Positions 34,529 through 46,137 of a DNA stretch of 64,000 bases are shown here, piece after piece. Position 1 is the stretch's first letter. Every line of letters begins with the position of its first letter. The notes under the pieces are model-generated. The model was not told the DNA's origin. It made no database searches and saw only the letters and a list, made by a program, of their open reading frames with translations. Origin of the DNA: Trematomus loennbergii (taxonomy: Eukaryota > Chordata > Actinopteri > Perciformes > Nototheniidae); contig JAAOOA010000594.1 of NCBI GenBank assembly GCA_012861695.1, forward strand, positions 206,905 to 270,904. Direction: 5' to 3'. A program made the translations under genes and the position numbers.

Positions 34529-35683
34529 CTGAGGACGGAGGAATTGAGAACAATCTGTACATTAATATATGTTTGGCAGCTGAATAATCATAATGATAAA
34601 GCATTATTTATATAGCACTTTTCATACAACACATGCAGCTCAAAGTGCTTTTTACAAAATGAATCTGAAGCCAGTCCCCAACTCCGGGGACTTCCGTCCG
34701 GGGACTCGGGTGGCAATATACGCCGTGAAGTTGTTTGCGGCCTGCCAGTAAACCCAAAGCAGAAGAAGAAGAAGTAGTGACGTCAGCGGCTTCATTTGCC
34801 TAATCCTTCCCCAGGAACTTATTCCGGTGTGAACGCGATCTGTACTTAGTTCATGAGAACTAAAGAGAACTAAGTTCTCATGAACCTTTGTGGGAAAAGT
34901 ACTGCGGTGTGAATGCGCCTACAGTATATAAGTACTTTTAGTACTTAATTTGGAGGCAATACTTTTTTAATTCAGGACTTTTACTTATAACATAGTATGT
35001 TTTCTATTAAGCTACTTTTACTTAAGTTACAAATCCAAGTAGTTCTTCCACTTCTACATAAGTTACTCCATAACTGTCTCTAAAAAAAGTGAAAACTCCT
35101 CCAGATGTCCCCAGCAGTTCTATTTATGGAATAAGAAACGATAACACTGTAGGTGTTTATGGGCCAACTATATAATGTCACTTAATGTCAATCAAACTCA
35201 ATCTTAGCATTGTTTTACGAAAAAGAGAAACACTTCATTTTGTAAACACGACTAATATAAACAACTGTCAAAATCCCAGGCTAAGCTAATCAGCTAGCAG
35301 CTAGCCTATGGATGTATAAAGAGAGAGAGGCGTTCATTCCTATGAGAGTTGCTCAGTGGCGCTTGAAGCCAAAAATAGAGCGACTGAAGGTTCAGAAAGT
35401 ACCCGGATATAAGCCCAAGGCGCATGCGCAGTCTGAGTTTTATTATAAACTTTAGCTTTTGTGTCGTTGTTCCACATAACTTGCCAGGATTTAATTATTC
35501 ATCGTGCTTTATTAATTATTATACTTCAGTTTGCTGCTGTAATATAGCTGTTTTTATACCAGTGACATCCTTGAAGTTGTAGTACTGCCATTTGGCCACT
35601 ACGCCCATTCATAAAAACCGTCTTCAACTAGCCTCCCAGTTTCTATGTACAAGTTAGCGTTAGCTATCTTTAGCAGACATTAC

Positions 35684-35746
35684 CGGGAAGACTTGCGGCT
35701 CCAGCAGGGTGTCCTTCTCCGGTTCCTCTATGATGTCGTTCATCAT
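35684..35746 (-). CDS. FAM219B: FAM219B exon 1 (start codon)
   Basis: Minus-strand coding block of 63 bp from ATGATG (first ATG at 35,744-35,746) to CCG before a GTAATG donor. It encodes 21 residues starting MMNDIIEEPE and ending LLEPQVFP, acidic, and joins exon 2 at phase 0. The upstream region (35,760-35,890) has an in-frame stop (TGA in TTGTGACAACTACC context) close before the ATG and a GC-rich promoter-like stretch. Family N-termini vary, so this exon is assigned by splice phase and position. The left copy differs by Lys-to-Met at codon 11. Confidence 0.78.
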
Positions 35747-35949
35747 CTTGTCGGTAGTTGTCACAATTTATTCCACAAAACAGCCATGGTGGGACTTTGT
35801 TGCTCTTCTCCTCGGGAGCAGGGAGGCACTTCTGTCAGCTAATGCATGAGTGAAAAGGTTCCATACTACTTCCGGGAAGTTTTTCAAAATAAAACATGAG
35901 AATAACTGATGTAGCAGGGAATTGTAAGGAGGATTATTTCAACCAATCA

Positions 35950-36260
35950 GAGGTGGAATAAGTACTCAGATCTTGTACTTGAGTGAAAGTAGAAGTACCA
36001 CAGTGTATGAATACTCTGTTAGAAGTAAAAGTCCTGCATTCATACTTTTACTCCACTACAAGTTAGAAGTAAATGGTGTACTTTTACTCCACTACATTAT
36101 TTAATACCTTTAGTGACTTTACAGATGTGGATGAATGATGTGAAATATAATCAAGTGTTAAATCAGACTTTAGTTCCACCTGGAGTAAATCCACAAGCTA
36201 CCCTGCAGTATACAAACTCATTCAAACTAGCTGCACCTTTACCAGCTTTGAGAACACTTT
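35950..36260. repeat. AGTAC-type dispersed repeat (right copy)
   Basis: Counterpart of 3,785-4,090, directly upstream of FAM219B exon 1. Confidence 0.7.
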
Positions 36261-36430
36261 AATGATCAATCATTATGAAACATATCATATATATTATTCT
36301 GAAATGGACCAATCTGCACAATCACTACTTTTACTGTCGCTACTTTAACTATATTTTGATGATAATACTTCTACTTTTACTTGAGGAACATTTTGAATGC
36401 AGGACTTTTACTGTAACAGAGTATTCCTAC

Positions 36431-36726
36431 ACTCTGGTACTTCTACTTTTACTCAAGAACAATATCTGAGTACTTCTCCTTTTACTCAAGTACAATATCT
36501 GAGTACTTCTCCTTTTACTCAAGTACAAGATCTGAGTACTTCTACTTTTACTCAAGAACAAGATCTGAGTACTTCTACTTTTACTCAAGAACAAGATCTG
36601 AGTACTTCTCCTTTTACTGAAGTACAAGATCTGAGTACGTCTACTTTTACTCAAGAACAAGATCTGAGTACTTCTACTTTTACTCAAGAACAAGATCTGA
36701 GTACTTCTCCTTTTAATCAAGATCTG
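36431..36726. repeat. 33-bp minisatellite in AGTAC repeat, about 9 copies
   Basis: Same unit as 25,690-26,076, with more CTCAAGAACAAGATCTGAGT variants. The array is absent at the corresponding place in the left copy (near 4,130), so it expanded or was lost after duplication. Confidence 0.92.
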
Positions 36727-36734
36727 TGTACTTC

Positions 36735-36835
36735 ACCTCTGCTGATAAACAGAGGGAGGAGCTGCAGACAGGGAAGTGGAAGTGATGAACCCAGACTCCA
36801 TTTTACACTTCGACAGAGCACGAGCAACAGGGTGA
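36735..36835 (+). other. Possible 5'-UTR exon with splice donor, duplicated
   Basis: GAGGAGCTGCAGACAGGGA through GAGCAACAGG/GTGAGTGTT is conserved with 4,160-4,262, including the donor. It lies head-to-head with FAM219B. No coding frame is recognised, so this is only a suggestion of a divergent transcript start. Confidence 0.25.
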
Positions 36836-36924
36836 GTGTTGATTAAAACCAGGCTCTGCTGGGTTTTTAATACATTATTATTACTCTGTTATACTGTAGG
36901 CCTATGTCACAAAAAACATTTTTT

Positions 36925-37800
36925 ACAGACTTGATCAAAAATCAGCAACGTAGAGTCAAGTGTGACTTTTTCAAATGTATTTCACTTTTTCATTTCCTGC
37001 CTGGACCGACAATATTTTCACGGACCAGCCTTCAAAGTGTGGGGGGATAAAGGGCTGTAGTGCTGATGCTCCGGCACCGTTTTGCGTGCTCAAATCAACT
37101 GTTGTGAACGTCCTTTGTTGAAAGTAGTTTAACTTTGGAGCAGCAACGCGCAACATTTGTGAAGTGACGACAAACAGAATCACAGAACGGCAGGCTCGGT
37201 TTGCTGGCGGCAGGCAACGCCCTTTCTTGTTTACGTTTTGAAACGACATCATTGAAGTTGCGCTGACAGGCGACAGAGGTCCACCGTTTCCCCGCAGCGA
37301 GGCTCCCCCCGTTTTGCAAAGACAGCAGCAGAAATGTCATTGCTACATGTGCAGGGATATTTAGACTTTAAAATGCTGCTTGATCATTAATGTTGGTCTC
37401 GGCAAATATTATGAAATACTATGGGATTAGTTTCGTGTCATTAAGATAAAGCAACACTTCCTCAGAATCAAGCAAAAGAGAAAAAACCAGAGTCAAGCTA
37501 AATAAATGTAATTTAAAAAATAAAACTATAAGTTGCAAACAAATCATTTGTGTAATCATGTAAACTACAAGTCTTTTTTTCTTTGTTTTAACATATCTTT
37601 TTGTTTGCAGTTCTCTTTGCTTCTTTCTCAATGATCAGACTTTTGCTCTCGCTGTAGCTGTTGTCCTTTGCACTCCATTTTTTGTTTGCGATTCTGACAC
37701 AAACGTCCCAGGTGGGCGGGACTTTCAGGGTGCGTCCCCATTGGCTACTCAGTTTTTGAGTGACAGCCCACTACACCACAGATCATACAGTGCAACAACT
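36925..37800. repeat. Dispersed element carrying an unoccupied copy of the nested-transposon site
   Basis: 37,410-37,780 is the inverted counterpart of 44,560-44,830 plus 40,790-40,897 (compare CAAATCATTTGTGTAATCAT here with its inverse at 44,660). 36,925-37,045 also matches 26,080-26,215. In this copy the insertion site near 37,660 (TTTGCACTCC) is uninterrupted. Element class unknown; no coding frame. Confidence 0.75.
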
Positions 37801-38635
37801 CATGGAGCAAACTCCGGCGACCACTCGGCCACGTTTGTGTTGGTGCCTCCTGGGGAGTTTTCATGAAAATATAGGACTTATCTTATGGATTGCTGTGCAT
37901 TATACTTGTGTTGTGTAGTTTATACTTTATTCCAACTTTAAATATTTTAATACCTGAACACACTGCTGCTGTAACAAAATAATTTCCCAATTTGGGATTG
38001 ATAAAGTGTCCGTCTATCTATTTATTTTATGCTAAAGGTGATACACAATATAAACTGTATACTGTTCTTTTTTCAAAGACATGTTACATTTCAAAAGCAT
38101 ATATGGCTATGTTTAGGACAAACAATTAAAGACTGCTTTAATAATAATAAAACAAATTCTACAATATAAAAGTGGCAGATTTGCTTTATTAAACAGACCA
38201 GACCTAGGTTGCATACCAACACAATTAGGAACATGCTCACATCTTACTATGTTGGTCTGAAGAGCTGAAGCATTCATACACAATGGATAAAAACTGTGTT
38301 GTCTCATTCTATATCCTGTGAGAAAATGATATACATTTAGAATTAAAAACTCAACATACTATTCCTATCCTGAGGAAGATATGAATAATCAACAGATTTG
38401 AATGGAATCTCTAACATTTTCATGTAGAATAAAGACAAAAGAGTGATTATACACATTACATTTATTGAAATTTGAACCAGAAGATGAAGACTCAAAGAAT
38501 GTTTTAAATAAAAGGACATAAAACAAAAGGTAGATAATAATAAAATCTATTAAATGTATATGTAAAGACATTTGGTCAAATTAAATGACACTGAGCAAGC
38601 GATAACCGCAACGCCCAGTGTGGATGAAGATGGTT
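37801..38635. other. No gene recognised
   Basis: AT-rich, short frames only. TTTCCCAATTTGGGATTGAT AAAG at 37,983 looks like a LINE 3' end. Confidence 0.4.
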
Positions 38636-38638
38636 CAG

Positions 38639-39953
38639 GGGCCTCATTTATAAAGGGATATATGCTCAAAAAATGGCGTACGCCAGTTTCTACGCAATGT
38701 TTGCGATTTATAAAATACTAACTTGACGGGAAAATGTGCGGTCCTCCACGCAAACTCTAACCCATGCGTACGCACTAAGCACACAACGGGAGAGACGAGA
38801 AACTGCGACACCGTTGGCAGAAGGAAGAATGGAGAGGAATATGTGGAAATAATACCATAAATAAAATGTTACCTCTCATTTATCAAATATGAAGAATTCA
38901 TTTTCAAACATTGATTAAAGCCAATCTTAAAATGATTAAACAAACGCCTGTTTGAGACTCCTCAGTGCACACAAAAACATAACTTGGAGAAATAAATAAA
39001 TACGGATATGTTATTTAAAACCACCTCGAATATGTTGTGTTAATGTTATGAAATGTTTTCTCATAAATGATGCGGTAAGCAGGAGGACAGAATAACGTCT
39101 AAACTGACGCCGTTTTGCATTTCTATAGGTTGTAGATACGAGCATGGTTTTATATACTATCACGTTTAATCGTGTTTTATGCCGTTTGCCAAGACTTGAT
39201 AAGTCGCTCGTAAAACACAGGAGGTATGGAAACTAAGAACACCATATGTGGTAAATTGTACAGCTAATATAACACAACACATTAGTATTTCCTTTAACTG
39301 GTGGATTATGGATATATAGTTGCTGATCGACAGCTGGAACACAAACCACCAAATACAACAAAATAATTCAGATCCAGTCGTCATGACTCCACTCCGGAGG
39401 GATTCCCCGATCATTTCTTACAGTTTCTCATCAGGGGGGGGTCTCCTGTCCCCGGGACAAACACACTGCCTGAGGAAGGTTATGTGTATTTTTTTTGTCA
39501 TTAACTTTTTTCGGACCACTTATTTATTTATTTTGGTGACGATCCGACCTCCATGCTGCTACTCTGGTTCAAACTGCATCCACCAAACAATGTGATTTAT
39601 CTCGACCTCCCCAAAATAACCAAAATCTGACACGGTGTGAGATGTCTTTTTTAGCTGTTCTATCGTAATTTCCTGCGATCTTCTTCATGCAGTCAGTCAA
39701 ATGAATGCGTTGACTATTTATAGGCAAATATGGGCGTTACGTGAAGCCTGCAAAAGCTGCGCCGCATTTCGAGTCGATTGTGATTTATAAAGGGAAACAG
39801 GCGTAGGAAGTGCCGGTACGCACTTCCCTCGCCGGTACGCAATGTTTTGTGAATCGGAAAATGTCGGAACATTTCTGTACCTATTCTTTTGCTTTGTACT
39901 ACGTAAGCAACCTTCTCACGTCAATCCTACGCAAGGCGTTATAAATGAGGCCC
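38639..39953. mobile_element. Non-autonomous DNA transposon with perfect terminal repeats
   Basis: Left end GGGCCTCATTTATAA and right end TTATAAATGAGGCCC are exact inverses; the trinucleotide CAG flanks both sides (38,636-38,638, 39,954-39,956). The subterminal parts are also partly inverted (TACGCAATGTTT on both sides). GGGCCTCATTTATAA ends with 3-bp duplications fit Harbinger-type elements of fish. 1,315 bp, no transposase frame. Confidence 0.85.
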
Positions 39954-39956
39954 CAG

Positions 39957-40790
39957 GTCTTTCTTCATGCCCCCCCCCCCCCTCCGTGCTGTCCCCTCAC
40001 AGGAAGTGGGAAATGGGAGAAGACCTCTGGACACCACGCTGTCTCAATGATCCACACTGTTAATATGAGAGGAACATAATTGTTTTAGGAAATGAAAAAT
40101 ATGAAGTTAACTATCAACAGGTCTCCATATAGAAAAAAACAACATAATTGTGCCATTAATTCAACATTTTTTTAGAAATAGAATTGGAAATGAATAGGAA
40201 GAGAGCTAAAATCTGATACTTAGAACGAGTAGCCCATGTGTAGCATTTTGCAATGCATAGAAGAGAAGCCAAAGCTCAACATTTGTATGACAAATAAAAC
40301 TCAGCTCAGGGGCATCATGGACGGTAGGTTTTCCTACAGAGAGAAGAAGTAAACTCAGCCTCCATTGATTTTCATATCAAATGAGCGTGTTAATAAAATA
40401 AGCTATCATGGCTTATACTTGCATATCTAAACAGAATCTTGAAAGCATGTTGGTAGAGTCAGGCACACAAGTCTGTTTGTGTGTGTGTGCCGGTGTCTGA
40501 GCGCTCACGCACTGGTAGCTAAGTAGCTAACCCTGCTGTTAGGCTACTTAGCTAGCATTGTTATGGATCTCAAGTTAGCAAAAGCTAACTTTCATAGCAC
40601 AGCTCTTCTTTACTTCTCACTTAACACAATAAAGAAACAGACCGTATAGTACAGCACAAACAACACAAATGATCAATACTTACATATATTTTCACTTGTA
40701 GTATTATAATAATTGAGATGCTGGTTCTTCTGGGGGTCTTCTGTCCATGCTCAGCTACCGCAGTTGCACTGTACAATTGCCGGAGGACTG
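39957..40790. other. Poly-C run and unassigned sequence
   Basis: Poly-C run (with one T) at 39,970-39,984. GTAGCTAAGTAGCTAACCCT at 40,517 forms a weak inverted repeat with GGCTACTTAGCTAGC. No gene recognised. Confidence 0.4.
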
Positions 40791-41675
40791 GGCTGTCACT
40801 CAAAAACTGAGTAGCCAATGGGGACGCACCCCTGAAAGTCCCGCCCCCCTCGGATGTTTGTGTCAGAATCGAAAACAAAAAATTAAGGAGCGCAAACTAG
40901 TGATGGGAATTATGTCTCTTTGAAGGGATCCGGATCTTATGGCTCCGTTCCTTTCAAAGAGCCGTTCAAAAGAGCCGTTTTTTTTAAAGGGGGCGGGGTT
41001 ACTAGGTTTATAATAATCACCAGGATAATGATTGACTGTATTGCCAGACCTAATGTCAATAATCTGCATTGTAAACATGACACAGGGTGGCGCCATATCC
41101 ATGTCATTCATGTCATTGAATGTACTACTTTGAATTTACCCTATGTATGTGTTAAGTAAATACATTTGCCTTGCATGAAATTCACGCAACTCTTAATATT
41201 AGAACACTCCGCTTTATCACTGCCTGGGTTTTGGTTGAAGTGCATCCAAATGCTGCTGCGTTTTCGCGTTTGGCTCATTTTCCATCCGAAAAACACGTTG
41301 TCTACCTGTCCTTTAGGCCAGGGCCGGCCCTAGACTTTTGGGAGCTTTGGCTTGGGGGCCCCCCTCACTCTTGTGCTCCTGTCTTATGATGTTAGCATAA
41401 GCACACATATTGTATAAATAAGCATGTAAACATCGTGGACCTAACATCCTCTAGGTTATCCTCACCTCCTCTAGGGGGGTCCTCACCTCCTCTAGGGGGG
41501 TCCGGGGGCATGCTCCCCCGGGAAGATTTTTTTTTAAATATTGAAGTTAAAAGCATCAATCTGGTGCACTTTGAGAGCAAAATTAGGAGATCTATGGATA
41601 CATCTCTCAACACCCATATCAAACAGAACTGTAAACAGATTTTTCTTTATGGATATTTTACAAATCACATTTTAA

Positions 41676-43109
41676 CCCTTTGGAGTCCTGGGCTAATTTG
41701 GCCGTTTTCGCATACTTTTGATTTGTCTTACTAAACCCCATTAAGAAATGTTTGGCATGTCAATGTTTGGTATCTTTTTTTTAAGGACAACCTCACCTAT
41801 ATAACCTGATAGTTATTTCTTTCATTTTGAGATACTATATGAATATTTTGGACCCAAAATCACAAAAAAAATTAAAAAACGGATTTTGAAAATGATATTA
41901 TTTTTTATATAGGTAACACAAACATGCACAACGAAACCATTTGAAAGCTGGAAATATATACATGGGATGTCACTATGATAATGTGAAAGTTTGATTGAGG
42001 TAGCATGAACCTATATACACATTTTATGAACAAATAACAGGTGTATCCATAGGCGTTTTTTCCTAATTTCTCAAGTTCTGTCAACAGTGACACAGTAGGC
42101 ACAACAAAACATTTAAAAGCTTAAATAATGTACATTGGATTTCATTCTGATAAGGCAAAAGTGTTATTATAAATATAATACAAATATATATATATACACA
42201 TTATGTACAAAAATCAGTTTTTTCTGTCTTTATCTGTGCCACGCTTCAAAGCAGTTTCTTTCAACAGAGGGCAACATCACAGGCTCCTCCTCCTCCTCCA
42301 TGTCAAAAAACAAGCTTATAGCTTGACTCACGTTCAGAGTTCTCTTCATCATAGTTGAATCTTCAAAACTCTAAATCTATCTAACTATATCTAAATTCTC
42401 AATGTTTGTCTGTCACTTTACTTCAATCGGCGTCTCTCTTCGTCTCCCGCCGCCTGTCTTCGTATATCTTCGTCTCTCTCCATTCCCTGCCGTCTCTCTT
42501 TGGTTCCCGCCGTGCCTCTTCGTCTCGTTACGTATCACTCTGTTTACCTGATTGCCTCACCCCCTCCCTGGTAAATACATCCTGTTGAGCAGGATCTACA
42601 GTTTCCAGTATTTTCGGTTTTGTAAAATGATAAAATACCGCGAAGATATTAAAATATGTGCTTCCATTTTTCATACTTTTGAAATATATTTGTATTAACT
42701 TTATGTCATCGTATCTCCGTGTTTACTGGGTCTTTTTGCATGAAACAAAGACTGGCATATAGTTTCAAGCCAGTACTTTCGACGGACACACACACACATA
42801 CATCCGGTTGAGCAGGATCTACAGTTTCCAGTATTTTCCGTTTCGTAAAATGATAAAATACGGCGAAGATATTAAAATATGTGCTTCCATTTTTCATACT
42901 TTTGAAATATATTTATATTAACTTTATATCATCGTATCTCCGTGTTTACTGGGTCTTTTTGCATGAAACAAAGACTGGCATATAGTTTCAAGCCAGTACT
43001 TTCGACAGAAATACACAGCAATGTTGTCCGGACTGTTGTTTTTATGCGGCACCGGCTTGAACAGGTCATGTGATCTGATCACGCCGGCGTGACGGTCAAC
43101 TCCAAAGGG
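41676..43109. mobile_element. Innermost piggyBac-like element, TTAA TSD
   Basis: Ends CCCTTTGGAGT and ACTCCAAAGGG are exact inverses, and TTAA lies on both sides (41,672-41,675, 43,110-43,113). The homologous sequence at 34,030-34,060 lacks this 1.43-kb segment. Contains two near-identical 202-bp direct repeats (42,584-42,785 and 42,807-43,008). No transposase frame. Confidence 0.88.
42584..43008. repeat. Two 202-bp direct repeats with a CA spacer
   Basis: Each copy runs from GTTGAGCAGGATCTACAG to CCAGTACTTTCGAC; the spacer is a short CACACA stretch. Only a few differences (for example TATGTCATCG against TATATCATCG). Confidence 0.9.
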
Positions 43110-44558
43110 TTAAACTGTATTCTTGTTTTGTCATATAGTATTTCATAACTGTTTTTCATTTATTCTCTCTGGCTGTCCATCTCATAATGTTCACATAAAA
43201 ACTAGCTGTCAATAGGAATATCATTCAGAAGAATTATAATTTCATGCAAGAATCTGTCACAAAAAGAGGTTGCACATTTACATTCAGGTGTTGTTATGGC
43301 AACGTCAGTGGCCAAACAGCCACATTTACTGCTGCAAATACGTTCAAACATGCTGTCGACACGTAAAGCAGTGGCAACTATGCCACCATTTCAGCTGACT
43401 TTTTCTCAGAAATAATGTCACATAACATCCATATATTTCAGTGCTAGGTTGATGCTTAGTTTAGCTAACTATGAAACACTTTAACTGACAGGACTCAGGA
43501 TCAACTGTGTACTGTAAGGTAGCTTCTAGCTTCATGTCGAACAGTAAGTCAACATTTCCCAGAGAGCTTTCTTTGAAATCACCAGGTAATGCTAATAAAC
43601 ATTACATTTAGATTGAATGACAAAGTGTTTATTTAATATATCTGGCTAGCTATAGCTACTTGCTAACGGTTTAGCTTACCCCCGCGATTCAAAGTAACGT
43701 CAACGTAGCTGTAATTTCTCCTGGCTCAAGTGCTGGCTCTGGGGTTGTTGTGTGAGCCACCACTTGAGAATTGTCGTCTTTTTTAAGAAAAATTCTTATG
43801 TCCATCTTCAAAAACTCTGAGTCTAAGACTGACAGTTTATTTTAAACATTGTCCCAGCTCACAGGACAGGTACCTGTCAGCCAATAAGACAGATGTTTAT
43901 TTCCATTCAACTCTCTGGTTGGTCTGGTGTCCTCTGTTGCATTCACTGAACACGGGAAATTACAATCCTGCCGTTCTCTCATGATGAGGTTCAGGTAAAG
44001 CACGGTTAATGTATTATGTGATTGACTCAATAATATAATACATGACTTTGAGAGTAGGCAATCTAGGCATATTAACAAGATTAATTAAACATACTTATCA
44101 CGGCGACGGTGTACTGAGATAAAAAACGGTGTACTGAGATAAAAAAAAAAAAATTAATTTTCTTTTTCATTTTTTATTTATTTTTTGCTAGGGGGCCCTT
44201 AGTGGCTGCGGGGCCCTAAGCGGCCGCTTATGTCGCTTAATGGGTCGGGCCGGCTCTGCTTTAGGCTACCACTTGTTATGACTTCTCTCTCTCGCGTATT
44301 CCCTTAAGACCCACCCCATCTCACTCCTCGTGCTGAAACCTACCAATCAGAGTAGGGGCGGGTCTTCACAGAATACGTTTGGGGAACAAAATCAAGCTTT
44401 TTAAAAGGCGAGTGGATTTTGACAGGCAGTGAGTGCGGACCAGCGATTGAACGATAAAAAGAACGGCTCTCACCAAGTACGACTCGGTTCCCTTCGTTCG
44501 TACCAAAGCCGTTCAAAAGAATCGTCTCGTTCGCGACCGACACATCACTAGCGCAAAC

Positions 44559-45750
44559 GAGAGAGCTGCAGCGAGAGCAAAGGTCTGATCATTGAGAAAG
44601 AAGGAAAGAGAACAAAAATATGTTAAAACAAAGAAGAAAGACTTATAGTTGACATGATTACACAAATGATTTGTTTACAACTTATAGTTTAATTTTTTTA
44701 ATTTATTTTGCTTGACTCGGTTGTTTTTTCTCTTAAACTCTTAGTTTTGTTTGATTCTGAGAAAGTGTTGCTTTATCTTTATGACTCAAAACTAATCCAA
44801 TCCAATCCTCTATTCAAAAATATAATTCAGTGTCCATCGAAATGAAAATAACTAAAAAGTTCATGCTGGACTCAAACCCGAGTCCAACAGCAAAAATCAC
44901 TCGAGTCCTGCGCGTTATGAGTGAGCCACGGATCAATACGACATCTTCATTCATCACAGCTGAATTTCACACATTAACATTGTTAAAAGATTCAGAAAAA
45001 TGCAACCCAACCATCATTTATAATGTGAGCGAATTTATGTACACTTTAAGCCATATAATATACATATTATAGTAGGCATTTGCTTATAAATAGTATACTG
45101 ACTGAGGTCTGTATCAAGCCTCATTAAGACCCACCGAGATCAGATATCCTAGTTTATCAGCCTGCCAGTCCACATTATGTTGTGATAAGTGGTCATTTCA
45201 CATATAAATGTATTCCAGTGCACACATTAAGTTCAAATATGCAAATCAGGCCATGTGTTTCGTTATGTAGTTATAATCATCACCGACAGATGGAAAGACA
45301 ACAATAACAAGGAATTAATATGAATATTACCAAGTTACACAGAAATAGATCAAACATATGAGAACAAAGACCACAAAGATAAAAGCATAACATGTTCACA
45401 ACAGTGTGAAAAAGTGATTTGTGTTTCTAGTTCTCAACGTATGTGAGTACCCTTGTCATTTGGTGTCGCTGTATCGATGCATAACAAAAGTTAACCAAGT
45501 AAACAGTCACATCTTATCTGGAAAAGTGCTGCAAAGTGCAGAATACCATTTTGATAAGGGATACATGTGTGTAGTCTTTAATATTAAACATGATCGCTGG
45601 TAGATAGCCACAGAAGTCGTATCACAGTTTAACCTGAGCGGATCACAGCTCCACAGCTGAAGACTTCTCCACGCTGCTTTCAAACTGTGAGTAAACTATG
45701 TGTGCTTCACTTGGAGGCTGTCTGAAGGTGTACACAGGTCTCAGATTATT
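44559..45750. other. Remainder of dispersed element and unassigned sequence
   Basis: 44,559-44,830 continues the element seen inverted at 37,410-37,680. 44,830-45,750 is AT-rich without recognised gene. 45,635-45,690 (CCACAGCTGAAGACTTCTCC ... AAACTGTGAGTAAAC) has a donor-like end and could be an untranslated exon; not supported further. Confidence 0.4.
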
Positions 45751-46137
45751 TTTCTGACGACTTTTTACTTTGACTTCTTACATTTTGAACAGAAATACCT
45801 GAACTTTCTACTTCTTACATTTTCCAAACAGGCTGGTTCCTTTAGTTTGAATGTGTGTTTGGTGGCGTGATCATTATTATTTAGAGTCATTGCGTGCCTA
45901 TTGATTTGAACACGATCCGTGTATCCATCATTTCCTGGTCTTCTCTAAAGAAGAGGGACCAATGAAAACGTTGTCATGTTGCCGTTGTTCAGCATGGAAA
46001 CATTCATTAGCTAACAATGACATTATTGTTCTATTAATATAAAGGGAGGTCAGGTACTCTTTAAAACAGCTGCTAGTTATGGGTACTTTTTACTGAAGTA
46101 CATTTCAAAGCCCATACTTCTTTACTTTTACTTGAGT
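45750..46137. mobile_element. Left part of a hAT-like element related to 29,311-30,274
   Basis: Matches 29,390-30,165 except that the minisatellite is reduced to about two units. It stops at TACTTGAGTAA; the continuation (GAAGTTTAGTCAGTACTTCT) is found at 50,033-50,105, so about 3.9 kb has been inserted in between. Confidence 0.8.

Larger units (their letters stand above)
21342..36895. repeat. Right, larger copy of the COX5A-FAM219B segmental duplication
   Basis: The counterpart of 1-4,320 plus what that copy lacks. It contains COX5A exons 2-4 and FAM219B exons 1-4 on the minus strand. The stretch 21,342-21,640 recurs once more at 25,303-25,606 inside this copy. Relative to the left copy it has different material at 23,915-24,470 and 24,664-24,832, the latter a piggyBac-like end fragment ending GGTCCCCTTTAA. 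Confidence 0.85.
41319..44258. mobile_element. Middle hAT-like element of the nest, perfect TSD
   Basis: Begins CAGGGCCGGCCCTAGAC, ends GGTCGGGCCGGCTCTG. Perfect 8-bp target duplication CTTTAGGC at 41,311-41,318 and 44,259-44,266. It is interrupted by the piggyBac-like element at 41,676-43,109. The segment 41,430-41,660 resembles 33,828-34,040. No intact transposase. Confidence 0.93.
40898..44550. mobile_element. Outer hAT-like element of a three-layer nest, perfect TSD
   Basis: Begins TAGTGATGGGAA and ends GACACATCACTA (inverted TAGTGATG). The perfect 8-bp target duplication GCGCAAAC lies at 40,890-40,897 and 44,551-44,558. The subterminal repeats GAGCCGTTCAAAAGAG and GCCGTTCAAAAGAATCG face each other. 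It is interrupted by the element at 41,319-44,258. A paralogous unoccupied site lies near 37,660 in inverse orientation. Own residual length about 0.7 kb, non-autonomous. Confidence 0.93.
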
